Part shown: piece by piece, positions 33,648-42,689 of the stretch | Layout of the letters: every line of letters begins with the position of its first letter | Numbering within the stretch: the first letter of the stretch is position 1 | DNA from: Bacteroidales bacterium | GTDB taxonomy: Bacteria > Bacteroidota > Bacteroidia > Bacteroidales > Paludibacteraceae | Reading direction: 5' to 3' | Length of the DNA: 48,667 nt | NCBI GenBank assembly: GCA_015061185.1 | Contig: SUWZ01000021.1 | Coordinates: forward strand, 1-48,667 | The notes under the pieces: generated by a model | Databases searched by the model: none | Seen by the model: only the letters and a program-made list of their open reading frames with translations | Told to the model about the DNA's origin: nothing | Made by a program: the position numbers and the translations under genes

Positions 33648-34997
33648 TCACCTATAGAGTTTTGTTTTATGTCTGAATCTAAGCCCCAATAAAATAGCGG
33701 CTAAATAGAGTTCTATCATAAATGCAATCCATACACCAACTGCACCCCAACTAAAAATAACAGCCAACAAATAGGCCATCGAAAGGTTTACAATTAAATA
33801 ACAAACAATGGCTACCACCATGGGCGCATAAACATCAGACATTCCTCTCAATGCACCGATACTAACTACTTGGAAACCATCCCCAAATTGATAGATGGCA
33901 ACAATGGCTATCAAAAGAGAACTTAGTTCCAACACTTCTGGGTCAACCGAAAATGCTGACGCAATCTGCACTCTAAAGAAAAACAAAATAATGGCGCAAA
34001 CACAACTGAACACCAAACTTAAATGAGTAGAAGCAATACCCGCTTTTCTCATAGATTTAAAATCTTTCACTCCGATTTGATGACTTACCCGAATAGTAGT
34101 TGCAGAAGCCAATCCACTACTAATCATAAAAGTCAATGAGGAGAGATTCATTGCAATCTGATGAGAAGCTAACGCCACAGCCCCAAACCAACCAACCATG
34201 ATAGAAGAGAGACTCATACCTAATGTTTCCAAAAGCATTTGCGAACCAATTGGAATACCCACATAAGCCAAACCTTTTATCTCTCTCCTAGAGAATGATT
34301 TCTTACCAAAAAAATAGAAATATCTAATTAACGGTCTCTTCACAAAGAATAAAACGACGAAAGCTATCGACATCAATATTCTCGCAATTAAAGTTGCATA
34401 AGCCGCTCCGGCAACTCCCAACATTGGGCAACCTAATTTTCCGAAAATCAGTACCCAATTTAAAAATATATTCAAAAGATTCCCAACCAAGGTAATCACC
34501 ATGGCATATTTTGTATTTCCTATTCCTTCCATAAACTGGCGAAATGATTGAAATAGCAATACAAAAGGGAGCGTATAAACAGAAATTCTAAAATAAACCT
34601 GTGCTAACGGCCATACTTCATCAGGTTGCCCCATTCTGTCCATAAAACAAGAGACTCCCCACATTATTCCACCCAAGAGAAGCGATACTCCTAAATCAAA
34701 TAGGATTGAATTTTGGAAAATGATGGCAGAGCGCCTATGCCCCCCTGCTGCATACTCTTTACCTATCAAGGGAGTTGCTCCAATTGACAAGCCTAAAGCA
34801 AAAAGGAAACCTATCATAAAGACAGAACTACCAAATGAAACAGCCGCTAATTCAACAGTACCTAAATGCCCCACCATCACGGTATCTGCAAGCATAACGA
34901 TGGCCTGTCCCAATTGAGCAAACATCACCGGGAGTGCAATTTTTAAATTTCGTCGATAGAACGGGATATACCCTTTTACATAGGTTACAAAACTCAT
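33648..34997 (-). CDS. MATE family efflux transporter
   Basis: A 449-residue membrane protein with about 12 helices in two homologous halves, driven by Na+ or H+, exporting drugs or metabolites. Family motifs include PVMFAQLGQAIVMLADTVMV near the N-terminus and LASHQIAMNLSSLTFMISSG at the start of the second half. The NorM-like group is likely, but the substrate is unknown. Its start overlaps the kdsA stop by 4 bp (ATGA), so it is translationally coupled to the LPS gene kdsA, although no functional link is established. Confidence 0.93.
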   Translation of the reverse strand: MSFVTYVKGYIPFYRRNLKIALPVMFAQLGQAIVMLADTVMVGHLGTVELAAVSFGSSVFMIGFLFALGLSIGATPLIGKEYAAGGHRRSAIIFQNSILFDLGVSLLLGGIMWGVSCFMDRMGQPDEVWPLAQVYFRISVYTLPFVLLFQSFRQFMEGIGNTKYAMVITLVGNLLNIFLNWVLIFGKLGCPMLGVAGAAYATLIARILMSIAFVVLFFVKRPLIRYFYFFGKKSFSRREIKGLAYVGIPIGSQMLLETLGMSLSSIMVGWFGAVALASHQIAMNLSSLTFMISSGLASATTIRVSHQIGVKDFKSMRKAGIASTHLSLVFSCVCAIILFFFRVQIASAFSVDPEVLELSSLLIAIVAIYQFGDGFQVVSIGALRGMSDVYAPMVVAIVCYLIVNLSMAYLLAVIFSWGAVGVWIAFMIELYLAAILLGLRFRHKTKLYR

Positions 34998-35803
34998 AGA
35001 ACCTCTCTAATCCTGACCAAACGATTTAATAAACCATCCAAACGATCTAAAGGTAACATATTAGCACCATCCGATTTTGCAATAGAAGGATTGAAATGAG
35101 TCTCGATGAATAATCCATCCGCACCCACAGCAATACCTGCTTTTGCTATTGTCTCAATCATAGATGGGTCTCCTCCAGTCACTCCGGATTCTTGATTAGG
35201 TTGTTGCAAAGAGTGGGTCGCATCCAATATGACAGGACAACCAATCTTTTTCATAATTGGAATTCCTCTATAATCCACAATTAAATCTTGGTACCCAAAA
35301 CTGGTTCCTCTTTCTGTCAATAACACGTTATTATTCCCACAATTGCGCACCTTTTGAGCAGCGAACGACATTGCTGCAGGAGACAAGAACTGACCTTTTT
35401 TTATATTGATCGCCTTACCCGTTTTAGCTGCCGCAACCAACAAATCTGTTTGACGACAAAGAAAAGCCGGAATCTGCAAAATATCAACGTATTCTGCTGC
35501 CAATGCTGCCTCTTCGGGAGCATGAATATCTGTTACTACAGGAATATCAAAAGTATCCCCTATTTTTTTTAAAACATTTAAGGCCTTATCATCTCCAATA
35601 CCAGTAAAAGAATCTATCTTGGATCGATTGGCTTTGCGATATGACCCTTTAAATATATATGGAATTTTATACTTGTCGGACAAGGCAACTATATGCTCCG
35701 CAATTTGAAAAGCCATCTCTTCTCCCTCTATCACACATGGTCCTGCCATTAAGAAAAAATTGCCTGAATCTGTGTACTTCAATTTTGAACTAATATTAAT
35801 CAT
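34994..35803 (-). CDS. kdsA: 3-deoxy-8-phosphooctulonate synthase KdsA
   Basis: KdsA condenses phosphoenolpyruvate with arabinose 5-phosphate to give Kdo 8-phosphate for the LPS core. The 269-residue protein has PYIFKGSYRKANRSKIDSF, QIPAFLCRQTDLLVAAAKTG, KKGQFLSPAAM and TERGTSFGYQDL. The early motif MAGPCVIEGEE carries a Cys (C23) at the metal-ligand position, with ATHSLQQ, IETHFNP and KSDGANML providing further ligands, so this is probably the metal-dependent (Aquifex-like) class rather than the E. coli metal-free class. It indicates that the organism makes LPS. Confidence 0.96.
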   Translation of the reverse strand: MINISSKLKYTDSGNFFLMAGPCVIEGEEMAFQIAEHIVALSDKYKIPYIFKGSYRKANRSKIDSFTGIGDDKALNVLKKIGDTFDIPVVTDIHAPEEAALAAEYVDILQIPAFLCRQTDLLVAAAKTGKAINIKKGQFLSPAAMSFAAQKVRNCGNNNVLLTERGTSFGYQDLIVDYRGIPIMKKIGCPVILDATHSLQQPNQESGVTGGDPSMIETIAKAGIAVGADGLFIETHFNPSIAKSDGANMLPLDRLDGLLNRLVRIREVL

Positions 35804-35923
35804 ATCTTACTAATTATAAATTTTCTACTACGTTAATCAACTATTGCATTTATGATTTGAATAACCTTGAGGAATATTTTCAAAATTATTTCAACTTAAT
35901 TTACAGCATGCCATAAAATAAGG

Positions 35924-36853
35924 TCAATATCCAATAATTGCAAAACCGATTGCAAAAGTAAGAGAAAAAATCAACATATTTCTTGATGTCTCCCCTATCA
36001 ATGTATTAAGAACTCGACCTTGCCTTATCAATGAAATTTTTCTCCAAGTAAAATAATGCAATAGGAGGTAAATTATAGGCATAACAAATAAACAACACCA
36101 ATGGATTAATGTAAAATCTGATTTCTCAGGTAAGGCTTCATGAAACAAAAGGTGCAAAATAAGAACAGCAACGACACCCAATGCCAAGTAGAAGTATCGT
36201 CCGAAAGTTTCGCCACAGAGTACAATTAATGTTTTTTTACCCACTTTGGCATCTCCCTCTCTATCTCGATAGTTATTCAGTACCAACAATGTATTTACTA
36301 CCATTCCGGTTGCTAATCCTCCCCAAATCAAGAGAGGTGTCCACCTAAGCATCTGAACGTAGGCTGTAAAACCAACAGCTACCAATCCAAAAAAAAGAAT
36401 GACCGCAACATCTCCCAACCCATTATAGGCCAATGGGAAAGGTCCGGACGTATAGATATAGGCAAAAACAACGCAAAACAAACCCACCGCAATCATCTCT
36501 ATTCCGGCAAAATAAATCAAAACAGAACCGCAACAACAACCCAAAGCTATTACTACAATTATCCCGATTTTCATGTAGTTAGGAGTTATCCACCCTTGCG
36601 ATGTAGCCCTCAGAGGTCCTAAACGATCTTCTCCATCCGCTCCCTTTAAATAATCATAATAATCATTTATCAAATTGGCAGCAATTTGCATTGCAACTGC
36701 AAAAAACAAACAAGCTAAAGCCGGAATAACTTTAAATCGACCATAATAGGCAGCTATTCCACAACCTACACAGACCGGAGCAATTGCCGCAGCCAAAGTC
36801 TTCGGACGAGACGCCAACAACCAAGCTTTTAATGAATTTGTTTCAACAACCAT
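35924..36853 (-). CDS. menA: 1,4-dihydroxy-2-naphthoate polyprenyltransferase MenA
   Basis: MenA attaches the polyprenyl tail in menaquinone synthesis. The 309-residue membrane protein belongs to the UbiA superfamily. It has the allylic-diphosphate motif N63-D64-YYD67-YLKGAD73, followed by RLGPLRATSQGWITPNYMK, and the second motif VLNNYRDREGDAKVGKKTL. About nine hydrophobic helices are evident. With the ubiE/menG gene in this window it supports menaquinone as the quinone. It starts 120 bp upstream of kdsA. Confidence 0.95.
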   Translation of the reverse strand: MVVETNSLKAWLLASRPKTLAAAIAPVCVGCGIAAYYGRFKVIPALACLFFAVAMQIAANLINDYYDYLKGADGEDRLGPLRATSQGWITPNYMKIGIIVVIALGCCCGSVLIYFAGIEMIAVGLFCVVFAYIYTSGPFPLAYNGLGDVAVILFFGLVAVGFTAYVQMLRWTPLLIWGGLATGMVVNTLLVLNNYRDREGDAKVGKKTLIVLCGETFGRYFYLALGVVAVLILHLLFHEALPEKSDFTLIHWCCLFVMPIIYLLLHYFTWRKISLIRQGRVLNTLIGETSRNMLIFSLTFAIGFAIIGY

Positions 36854-36971
36854 ATACCTTAATGTCTTCTAACTATTTCAATAAACAAAGTACGAAAAAA
36901 AAACAATAGTGTCCAAATAAATGGTTAAAAAACTTAACAGTTGCCTTAATAGAAACTACTTCCTAAAAAAA

Positions 36972-38459
36972 CTACTCCTCTACTATAATATTTTGAGGTT
37001 CAACTTCCATCTCCTTCATTTCTTGCATCTTCTCTGCATTAGAGTCTGATTCATAAAATGACTCAACTCTTATTGCTTTCTCTTTTTCTTTTCGCTCTCC
37101 TATCGGAAAATTGAAACCAAAGTAGAAATCTCCAAACAACTTTTGCGAAGAATCAAATGGGTATAAGTGAATATGCAAAGGCAAATTCATACCTATCATA
37201 ACACTAAAATCGGCCGGATGGAAATCTGCCACCATTCCTAATGAAGAGCCAAAGGTAGATAATCCATAACTTAACGAACCGTCAAACCAATGAGCAGGTG
37301 CAACATTTGCCGACAAACGCCCCTCAAACCACGAATATCCCGCATTAAATCTGGAAGAAGATAAAAAGCCGAATGTCAATTTATCATAAATGGGCAAAGT
37401 ATATTGAACGCCTAAATTTAAAGTTAAATTCAAAAACTCTTTTGTCTTAGTCTGATTCACTCCTTTAAATTTAAAACACTCTTTAGCCGAATTCCATAAA
37501 GAAGAAACAGCATCTTCCAACTCCTCATCAGAGGATGCATTTTTAACATTATCAAACCCTTCAAATGTCCACGCTTCTACATCCAAACGGCTGCTATATG
37601 TCTTGTTCCACTTCATAAAACCTAAGTTAAGCAATGCCATATTCACCTGCCAATTGTCATTAATATCGTAATTTACTCCGAAGTCGGCTGCCACTCCTAC
37701 TCCGGATATTAGATGGTCATAATCTATTGACACATCACCAAAATCCATCTCGTTCAGATAGCGATTGGATGTCGGAATATCAAAAAAACCGCTAATATCT
37801 AAAACACCTTGCCCTTGCACTTTCCAATGCCCTCCTTCTCCAGAGAAGTTCATCTCATCAATTTTCGTATTTACGTTCAACAATCCTAAAAGCAGCTTTA
37901 CTTTTGCTCCTACAGAAACTTTCTCGTTGATGAGATGTGAGTGACCTAATGCCACCTCCATAAAGCTACTGCTCCTCATTTTCAAATTCTCCAAATTTAT
38001 ATTCTCTCCGGGAGTTGGAGATTGACTTAACACATCTATTAACTCCTTTGGGAAATTCCCTCTTAAATCTGTCTTTAGCGAATAACTGATTGAATTAAAG
38101 CCCTCGAAAGCAAAAAAGCCTATATTGAACAGCGATAAATCTACATTTACATCCAACTTGTTTTGAGGTTTCAACATCGACTTCAACGTAGATGAGTTAA
38201 TACAATCTTCCCATTCCGAAAGGGAACTTTCATGAAGAGCCGAAAAGATATTGCGTGTAGCAACATTAGAACTAAAATTAGTGGAAAAACAGCCTAAAAT
38301 AGGAATACCCACATATCCCCTTTCCGGTTGAAAAGAGGGGTTCATCTCATGACGATAGCGATAACTTTGCAAATAGTATGCAGAACGAAAATAATCTTGA
38401 GAAAACAATTCTCCTACTATCAAGGAAAACAGACTAATAATAAAAATTCTAAATTTCAT
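36972..38459 (-). CDS. DUF5723 outer-membrane barrel-like protein
   Basis: A 495-residue exported protein. The signal peptide (about 1-20, ending ELFSQ) is followed by QDYFRSAYYLQSYRYRHEMN, a beginning typical of the DUF5723 family of Bacteroidota. The remainder alternates hydrophobic and polar residues and is rich in Gly and aromatic residues (GVNYDINDNWQVNMALLNLG, YTLPIYDKLTFGFLSSSRFN), consistent with an outer-membrane beta-barrel. The function is unknown. The C-terminus ends with an acidic Glu-rich tail after the last strand. It stands alone with its own promoter. Confidence 0.87.
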   Translation of the reverse strand: MKFRIFIISLFSLIVGELFSQDYFRSAYYLQSYRYRHEMNPSFQPERGYVGIPILGCFSTNFSSNVATRNIFSALHESSLSEWEDCINSSTLKSMLKPQNKLDVNVDLSLFNIGFFAFEGFNSISYSLKTDLRGNFPKELIDVLSQSPTPGENINLENLKMRSSSFMEVALGHSHLINEKVSVGAKVKLLLGLLNVNTKIDEMNFSGEGGHWKVQGQGVLDISGFFDIPTSNRYLNEMDFGDVSIDYDHLISGVGVAADFGVNYDINDNWQVNMALLNLGFMKWNKTYSSRLDVEAWTFEGFDNVKNASSDEELEDAVSSLWNSAKECFKFKGVNQTKTKEFLNLTLNLGVQYTLPIYDKLTFGFLSSSRFNAGYSWFEGRLSANVAPAHWFDGSLSYGLSTFGSSLGMVADFHPADFSVMIGMNLPLHIHLYPFDSSQKLFGDFYFGFNFPIGERKEKEKAIRVESFYESDSNAEKMQEMKEMEVEPQNIIVEE

Positions 38460-38526
38460 AATTCCAACAATAAACGATTTTAGAAGGTAATAAATTTCAC
38501 ATATTTCTAACCCTTCTCCACATTTA

Positions 38527-38534
38527 CAAATATA
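38527..38534 (-). promoter_or_regulatory. -7 box for the DUF5723 gene
   Basis: Minus strand TATATTTG matches TAnnTTTG; predicted start near 38520, leader about 60 nt. It almost abuts the divergent promoter at 38543. Confidence 0.5.
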
Positions 38535-38542
38535 GATATAAG

Positions 38543-38574
38543 TTTGTAAAAATTAAAATAGTTTCATACTTTTG
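38543..38574 (+). promoter_or_regulatory. Promoter facing the 38817 lipoprotein gene
   Basis: TTTG (38543-38546), 20 nt, TACTTTTG (38567-38574): full consensus. The first annotated gene is 240 bp away, giving an unusually long leader. The 357-bp gap 38460-38816 holds this, the divergent -7 box, a hairpin at 38652-38679 (AATTTCTTGAA with TTCAAG-TAAATT) and a tiny frame at 38700. Confidence 0.65.
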
Positions 38575-38699
38575 CCTGTAGTAATACATAAAACAACTTC
38601 AATAAATTACGATTTGTCTCATTTTAGCAGGTTCGATAAAGTCGTTTCGTGAATTTCTTGAATTTATTTCAAGTAAATTGCTGGTCGAAAGAAGGAGAA

Positions 38700-38762
38700 A
38701 TGCAAATGTTGAGACTGATTGACAAACAGGAGATTACCAATACAAGCGTTAAAAACTCATGA
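38700..38762 (+). CDS. Possible 20-codon leader frame
   Basis: ATG to TGA encoding MQMLRLIDKQEITNTSVKNS. It is preceded by GAAGGAGAA, an unusually good Shine-Dalgarno-like sequence for this phylum, and sits in the long leader of the next gene. There is no amino-acid bias to suggest attenuation. It may be a chance frame. Confidence 0.25.
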   Translation: MQMLRLIDKQEITNTSVKNS

Positions 38763-38816
38763 TTTGTAGAAGCTATTTATGGTGTTACTTGTTTATAACA
38801 ATATAGATTAATTAGT

Positions 38817-39299
38817 ATGAAAAAATTATTTATTCTTGCGCTAAGTGTTGTTGCGCTATTATTTTATTCTTGTGGTGATAAGAAAGTTCCGTATAACTAC
38901 ACAACTCACCATGGGAAAGAATTTTCAATTGATTATCCATCCAATTGGACTAGTGAAGTAAATGTTCATCCTGTTGCTCCATTTGTAGCATACTCTGATT
39001 ATCAAACCATTCGTGTAGGAACTCGTTTAATTGGAGGCATCTCGTTAGATAGTTTTGTCAATGAGCGCATAGAAAATTTTGAGATTTTGCTTGTAGGTTT
39101 TAATTTGGTAAACAAAGAGGTAAACGGAGACGAAGCTATTATACGTTACTATACAGAGGATGAAGAGTCTCCTAAGATTGAAACAATTATGAAAATCCTA
39201 AAAGGGAAAGAACACTTTTATGGTGCAGATTGCAGTTACGATAGCGAAGCTCAGAAGGACACTGTTGAGCACATCATTAATTCTTTCTCTCTCAATTAA
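38817..39299 (+). CDS. Small lipoprotein, PsbP-like fold suspected
   Basis: A 160-residue exported protein with a lipoprotein signal: the lipidated Cys is C19 in LFYSCGDKK. The body starts HGKEFSIDYPSNWTSEVN, the pattern seen in PsbP/DUF1795-like domains (a substrate- or partner-binding alpha/beta fold), and ends ISLDSFVNERIEN ... TVEHIINSFSLN. No catalytic motif is visible and the function is unknown. Its last 8 bp overlap the end of the convergent symporter gene. Confidence 0.78.
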   Translation: MKKLFILALSVVALLFYSCGDKKVPYNYTTHHGKEFSIDYPSNWTSEVNVHPVAPFVAYSDYQTIRVGTRLIGGISLDSFVNERIENFEILLVGFNLVNKEVNGDEAIIRYYTEDEESPKIETIMKILKGKEHFYGADCSYDSEAQKDTVEHIINSFSLN

Positions 39300-40716
39300 A
39301 ATTTGAATCTGATCTTTTAGAGTTCAAGAAAAGTACTAAAAATACTATAGTTCCATTTAGGAGTAGTAATTCGTACCCCATAACATAGTCAATTTTCTTC
39401 AAGAATAGTGCTATAATATAGGACAATAACGGACCCAAGACCGAGGCAAGCGGAATTGCTCTCGGTCTTACTTTTCTCTTGGTTGCCATAGCAAAAGCAA
39501 AAAGTCCCAAAAGCGGACCATACAAATAAGAGACCAAAGTATAAATCATATCTAAGGCATGGTCGCTCTTCACCCAACGCACCATACACATCAAAAATAG
39601 GAAGAGTCCGGCAACAGCAAAATGAATCATGATACGTTTAAACTTTGTTACATTCCCAGCTCCCAGAAAATCTACAGAAAAAGATGTGGTAATTGATGTC
39701 ATGGCTGAATCCATGCTTGAAAAAGCCGAAGCCATGATCCCAATAGAGAAAAACATCATTGCCCATTGACCATTTTTAAGAACAAAATCAGACAACAATA
39801 AATCACCATCAACGGGAATCTGGATACCATTTTGCGAATAAAACAAAATTATCAAAGCTCCCAATGATAGAAGAATAAGATTAAGAGGTATAAACAACAC
39901 ACTTCCTAAGAGAATGTTTTTTCGAGACTCTGATAATGACTTACAAGATAAGTTTTTCTGCATTAGATCTTGATCCAAACCAGTCATAACAATCACAACA
40001 AAAGCTCCTGAAAGAAATTGTTTAAAAAAATTTTGCTTAGAAATCCAATCATCAAAAACAAAGGTTGTAGAAAGAGTACTTTGAGCTACAGCCTCAAAAG
40101 CACCCATGAATCCTTCGCCAAAGAGGTCAATCACCACCTTTAACAGAACAAATAGAGAAATTACAAGAAATATGGTTTGAATAAAATCTGTCCATACAAT
40201 CGTTCTAATTCCACTCTTGTAGGTATAGATCCATACAATAAGTAATGCGGCAATCGCAACAAGAAAGAAAGATACACCAATAGTTTCAAACAACAATTTA
40301 TGTAAAATAAAAACTGCCATGTAAAATTTCACTGCTGATGACAATAACTTCCCAACAACAAAGAAAAACGAAGCTGTTTTCCCTCCTATCGGTCCAAACC
40401 TCAGTGATAATAATTCATAGATAGAAGTGAGGTTATTTCGATAATAAAGTGGCAATAACACAAGCGCAATAAACAAGTAACCGGGAATAAATCCTAATAC
40501 CATCTGCATATATGTAAACTGCGTGTATTGCACTGCACCGGGAACAGATATTAACGTAACTCCTGAAACAGAAGCTCCCAACATACCTAATGCAACAGCC
40601 CACCATGGCGAATGCCGATTCCCCACAAAGAAATCGGCATTCGCATCATATTTTCCTAATCGAAATGATATTCCTAAAAGAAAGAGTACATAAGCAAGTA
40701 AAACCGCATAAATCAT
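39292..40716 (-). CDS. Sodium:solute symporter family protein
   Basis: A 474-residue membrane transporter of the SSS family, with about 13 helices. The early motif NADFFVGNRHSPWWAVALGM and the following GASVSGVTLISVPGAVQ match the family. The Na+-site regions cannot be assigned with certainty and the substrate is unknown. Its ATG overlaps the yidC stop by 4 bp, so it is coupled to yidC translation; the 3' end overlaps the lipoprotein gene on the other strand. Confidence 0.93.
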   Translation of the reverse strand: MIYAVLLAYVLFLLGISFRLGKYDANADFFVGNRHSPWWAVALGMLGASVSGVTLISVPGAVQYTQFTYMQMVLGFIPGYLFIALVLLPLYYRNNLTSIYELLSLRFGPIGGKTASFFFVVGKLLSSAVKFYMAVFILHKLLFETIGVSFFLVAIAALLIVWIYTYKSGIRTIVWTDFIQTIFLVISLFVLLKVVIDLFGEGFMGAFEAVAQSTLSTTFVFDDWISKQNFFKQFLSGAFVVIVMTGLDQDLMQKNLSCKSLSESRKNILLGSVLFIPLNLILLSLGALIILFYSQNGIQIPVDGDLLLSDFVLKNGQWAMMFFSIGIMASAFSSMDSAMTSITTSFSVDFLGAGNVTKFKRIMIHFAVAGLFLFLMCMVRWVKSDHALDMIYTLVSYLYGPLLGLFAFAMATKRKVRPRAIPLASVLGPLLSYIIALFLKKIDYVMGYELLLLNGTIVFLVLFLNSKRSDSNFN

Positions 40717-42611
40717 TTTTTATTCTGTTTTTCTTGCATTTGTTTTTGCAATTCCATTTGTTGTTTCTGCATCTCCTCTAATCGAGATAACCAAGAGGAT
40801 TTACTTCTTGGTTGTTTTTGTTTTTCCTTAATCTGAGCCAACAATTTCTCTTCGTCAACGAAAAACTTTCTGATGATAAATGTCTGCAAGATTGTTATTA
40901 ACAACGATACTAAATAGTAATAACTTAAACCGGAAGCATAATCATTAAAGATAAACAAGAACATCAAAGGCATGAAATACATCATATACTTCATAAATGG
41001 CATTTGATTCATTTGTCCGGTATCCGTCATACTCATATTTACTTTTGTATAAACGATATTTGTAATAGTCATTAACAAACAAAACAAACTGATGTGATTA
41101 CCAAATGTATCCGAAATAAATGGAATATGCGTATTCCAAGAAACAATTGCATCATACGAAGAAAGGTCATCAGCCCATAAGAAACTCTTTCCTCTTAATT
41201 CAATTGCTGTAGGGAAGAAGTAAAACAATGCAATCAAGAAAGGCATTTGCAACAACATTGGAAGACAACCACCCATTGGATTAACCCCCGCTTTACTATA
41301 CAACTCCATCGTAGCTTGAGATCGCTCTGTTGGACGATCTTCCGGGATCCTTTGATTAATCTCCTCTATTTGAGGGCGTAAAGCCTTCATTTTTGCTGTT
41401 GACATATACGATTTATAGGTCATTGGGAAGATTAACAACTTAATGACAATCGTTAACAACAAAATGATGATACCATAATTTGAAATAAAGCCTCCAAAGA
41501 AGTTAAATAATGGTATGGTAATCAACTTATTAATCCAACTTACAAGTGAAATTCCCAACGGAACCAATGTTTGAAGATTCAACTCCTCATCACTTGGCAC
41601 TCCATCATCATAATCTTTCAACAAACTATATTTATTCGGACCGAAGAAAAGTCTTAAATCCATCTGCGAATTACCTCCCTCATAAGGAAGCATAATAGTA
41701 GAAGAGTAAGCCTTTAAATACTCAGACTTATCCGGTTCCAATTCAGAAGACATTGTAGCACTCTTAATAGAGTTATCTGCAATAAGAACAGATGAAAAGA
41801 ATTGATCTTTATATGCAATCCAACGAATTTTCTCATTTACCTCTTCAGTTTCAGAAGATGTTTCACTCAAATATTCATAATCTTCATCATCGGTCAAATA
41901 ATAATAAATTTGAGAGTATCTATTTTCAAATTTTCTCCCTTTTTCTTGTTGACGAACCTTATATTTCCAATAAGATTTCAACGCATCTACGGGTTGAAGA
42001 ACTTCGCTCAAGCCATTTGCTTTCACATCAAAATCAACCATATAATCGTTTGGGTGCAACACATAGATAAAGTCTAAAGAACGTCCCCCATCTACCGGTA
42101 AAGTAAAAACGACAGAACTATCTGTTTTAGCCCCCACACGGAAATTCATATCCGCAGTTTGCAACATTCTATTAGAACGAGTTGGCAACTCGATACTAAA
42201 CCAATTGTCACCCTTTTCAAATAGGGTTAATGTCTCTTTTTTATAATTTAAGTAATCTTTCAGAACAACACTCTCAACAAGAGCTCCTTTTGTTGAAAAA
42301 ACAATCTTAACCACTTCATTTTCAAGGGTTACTATCTCTTCTGAACCTAAAGCACCTTGAGCAAAATCACCCAAAGCATAACTCGCCTTAGCCATCTTGG
42401 TTGAATCTGAGTCAGCCTCGTCATAAATAGGCTTATTCAACTCTGCCTGCTTAGCTTCCAACTCAGCTTGCTGCATCAATTGTGCATTCTGAATAGAATC
42501 ATAATAATGCTGACGAGCTTCGATTTGCTCTTGCGTTGGTCTGTTCCACCAACTAAAACCAAGAAGGACCAATCCAATCAAGATAAATCCTGTAAGAGTA
42601 TTTTTATCCAT
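40713..42611 (-). CDS. yidC: Membrane protein insertase YidC
   Basis: YidC inserts and folds inner-membrane proteins, alone or with SecYEG. The 632-residue protein has an N-terminal anchor (about 6-21, LTGFILIGLVLLGFSWW), the large periplasmic beta domain of Gram-negative YidC, and the conserved C-terminal helical core (FGGFISNYGIIILLLTIVIK, YKSYMSTAKMKALRPQIEEI, NPMGGCLPMLLQMPFLIALF). The tail is rich in Gln and Lys and likely binds ribosomes. It follows pyrG by 78 bp, as is usual in Bacteroidales. Confidence 0.97.
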   Translation of the reverse strand: MDKNTLTGFILIGLVLLGFSWWNRPTQEQIEARQHYYDSIQNAQLMQQAELEAKQAELNKPIYDEADSDSTKMAKASYALGDFAQGALGSEEIVTLENEVVKIVFSTKGALVESVVLKDYLNYKKETLTLFEKGDNWFSIELPTRSNRMLQTADMNFRVGAKTDSSVVFTLPVDGGRSLDFIYVLHPNDYMVDFDVKANGLSEVLQPVDALKSYWKYKVRQQEKGRKFENRYSQIYYYLTDDEDYEYLSETSSETEEVNEKIRWIAYKDQFFSSVLIADNSIKSATMSSELEPDKSEYLKAYSSTIMLPYEGGNSQMDLRLFFGPNKYSLLKDYDDGVPSDEELNLQTLVPLGISLVSWINKLITIPLFNFFGGFISNYGIIILLLTIVIKLLIFPMTYKSYMSTAKMKALRPQIEEINQRIPEDRPTERSQATMELYSKAGVNPMGGCLPMLLQMPFLIALFYFFPTAIELRGKSFLWADDLSSYDAIVSWNTHIPFISDTFGNHISLFCLLMTITNIVYTKVNMSMTDTGQMNQMPFMKYMMYFMPLMFLFIFNDYASGLSYYYLVSLLITILQTFIIRKFFVDEEKLLAQIKEKQKQPRSKSSWLSRLEEMQKQQMELQKQMQEKQNKK

Positions 42612-42689
42612 TATTTTTTTGTTACAAAAAGTATATTTTAAATTAAGCGTTTTTCATTCCATTAGCAAATCGGAATAAAAACTCAACAA

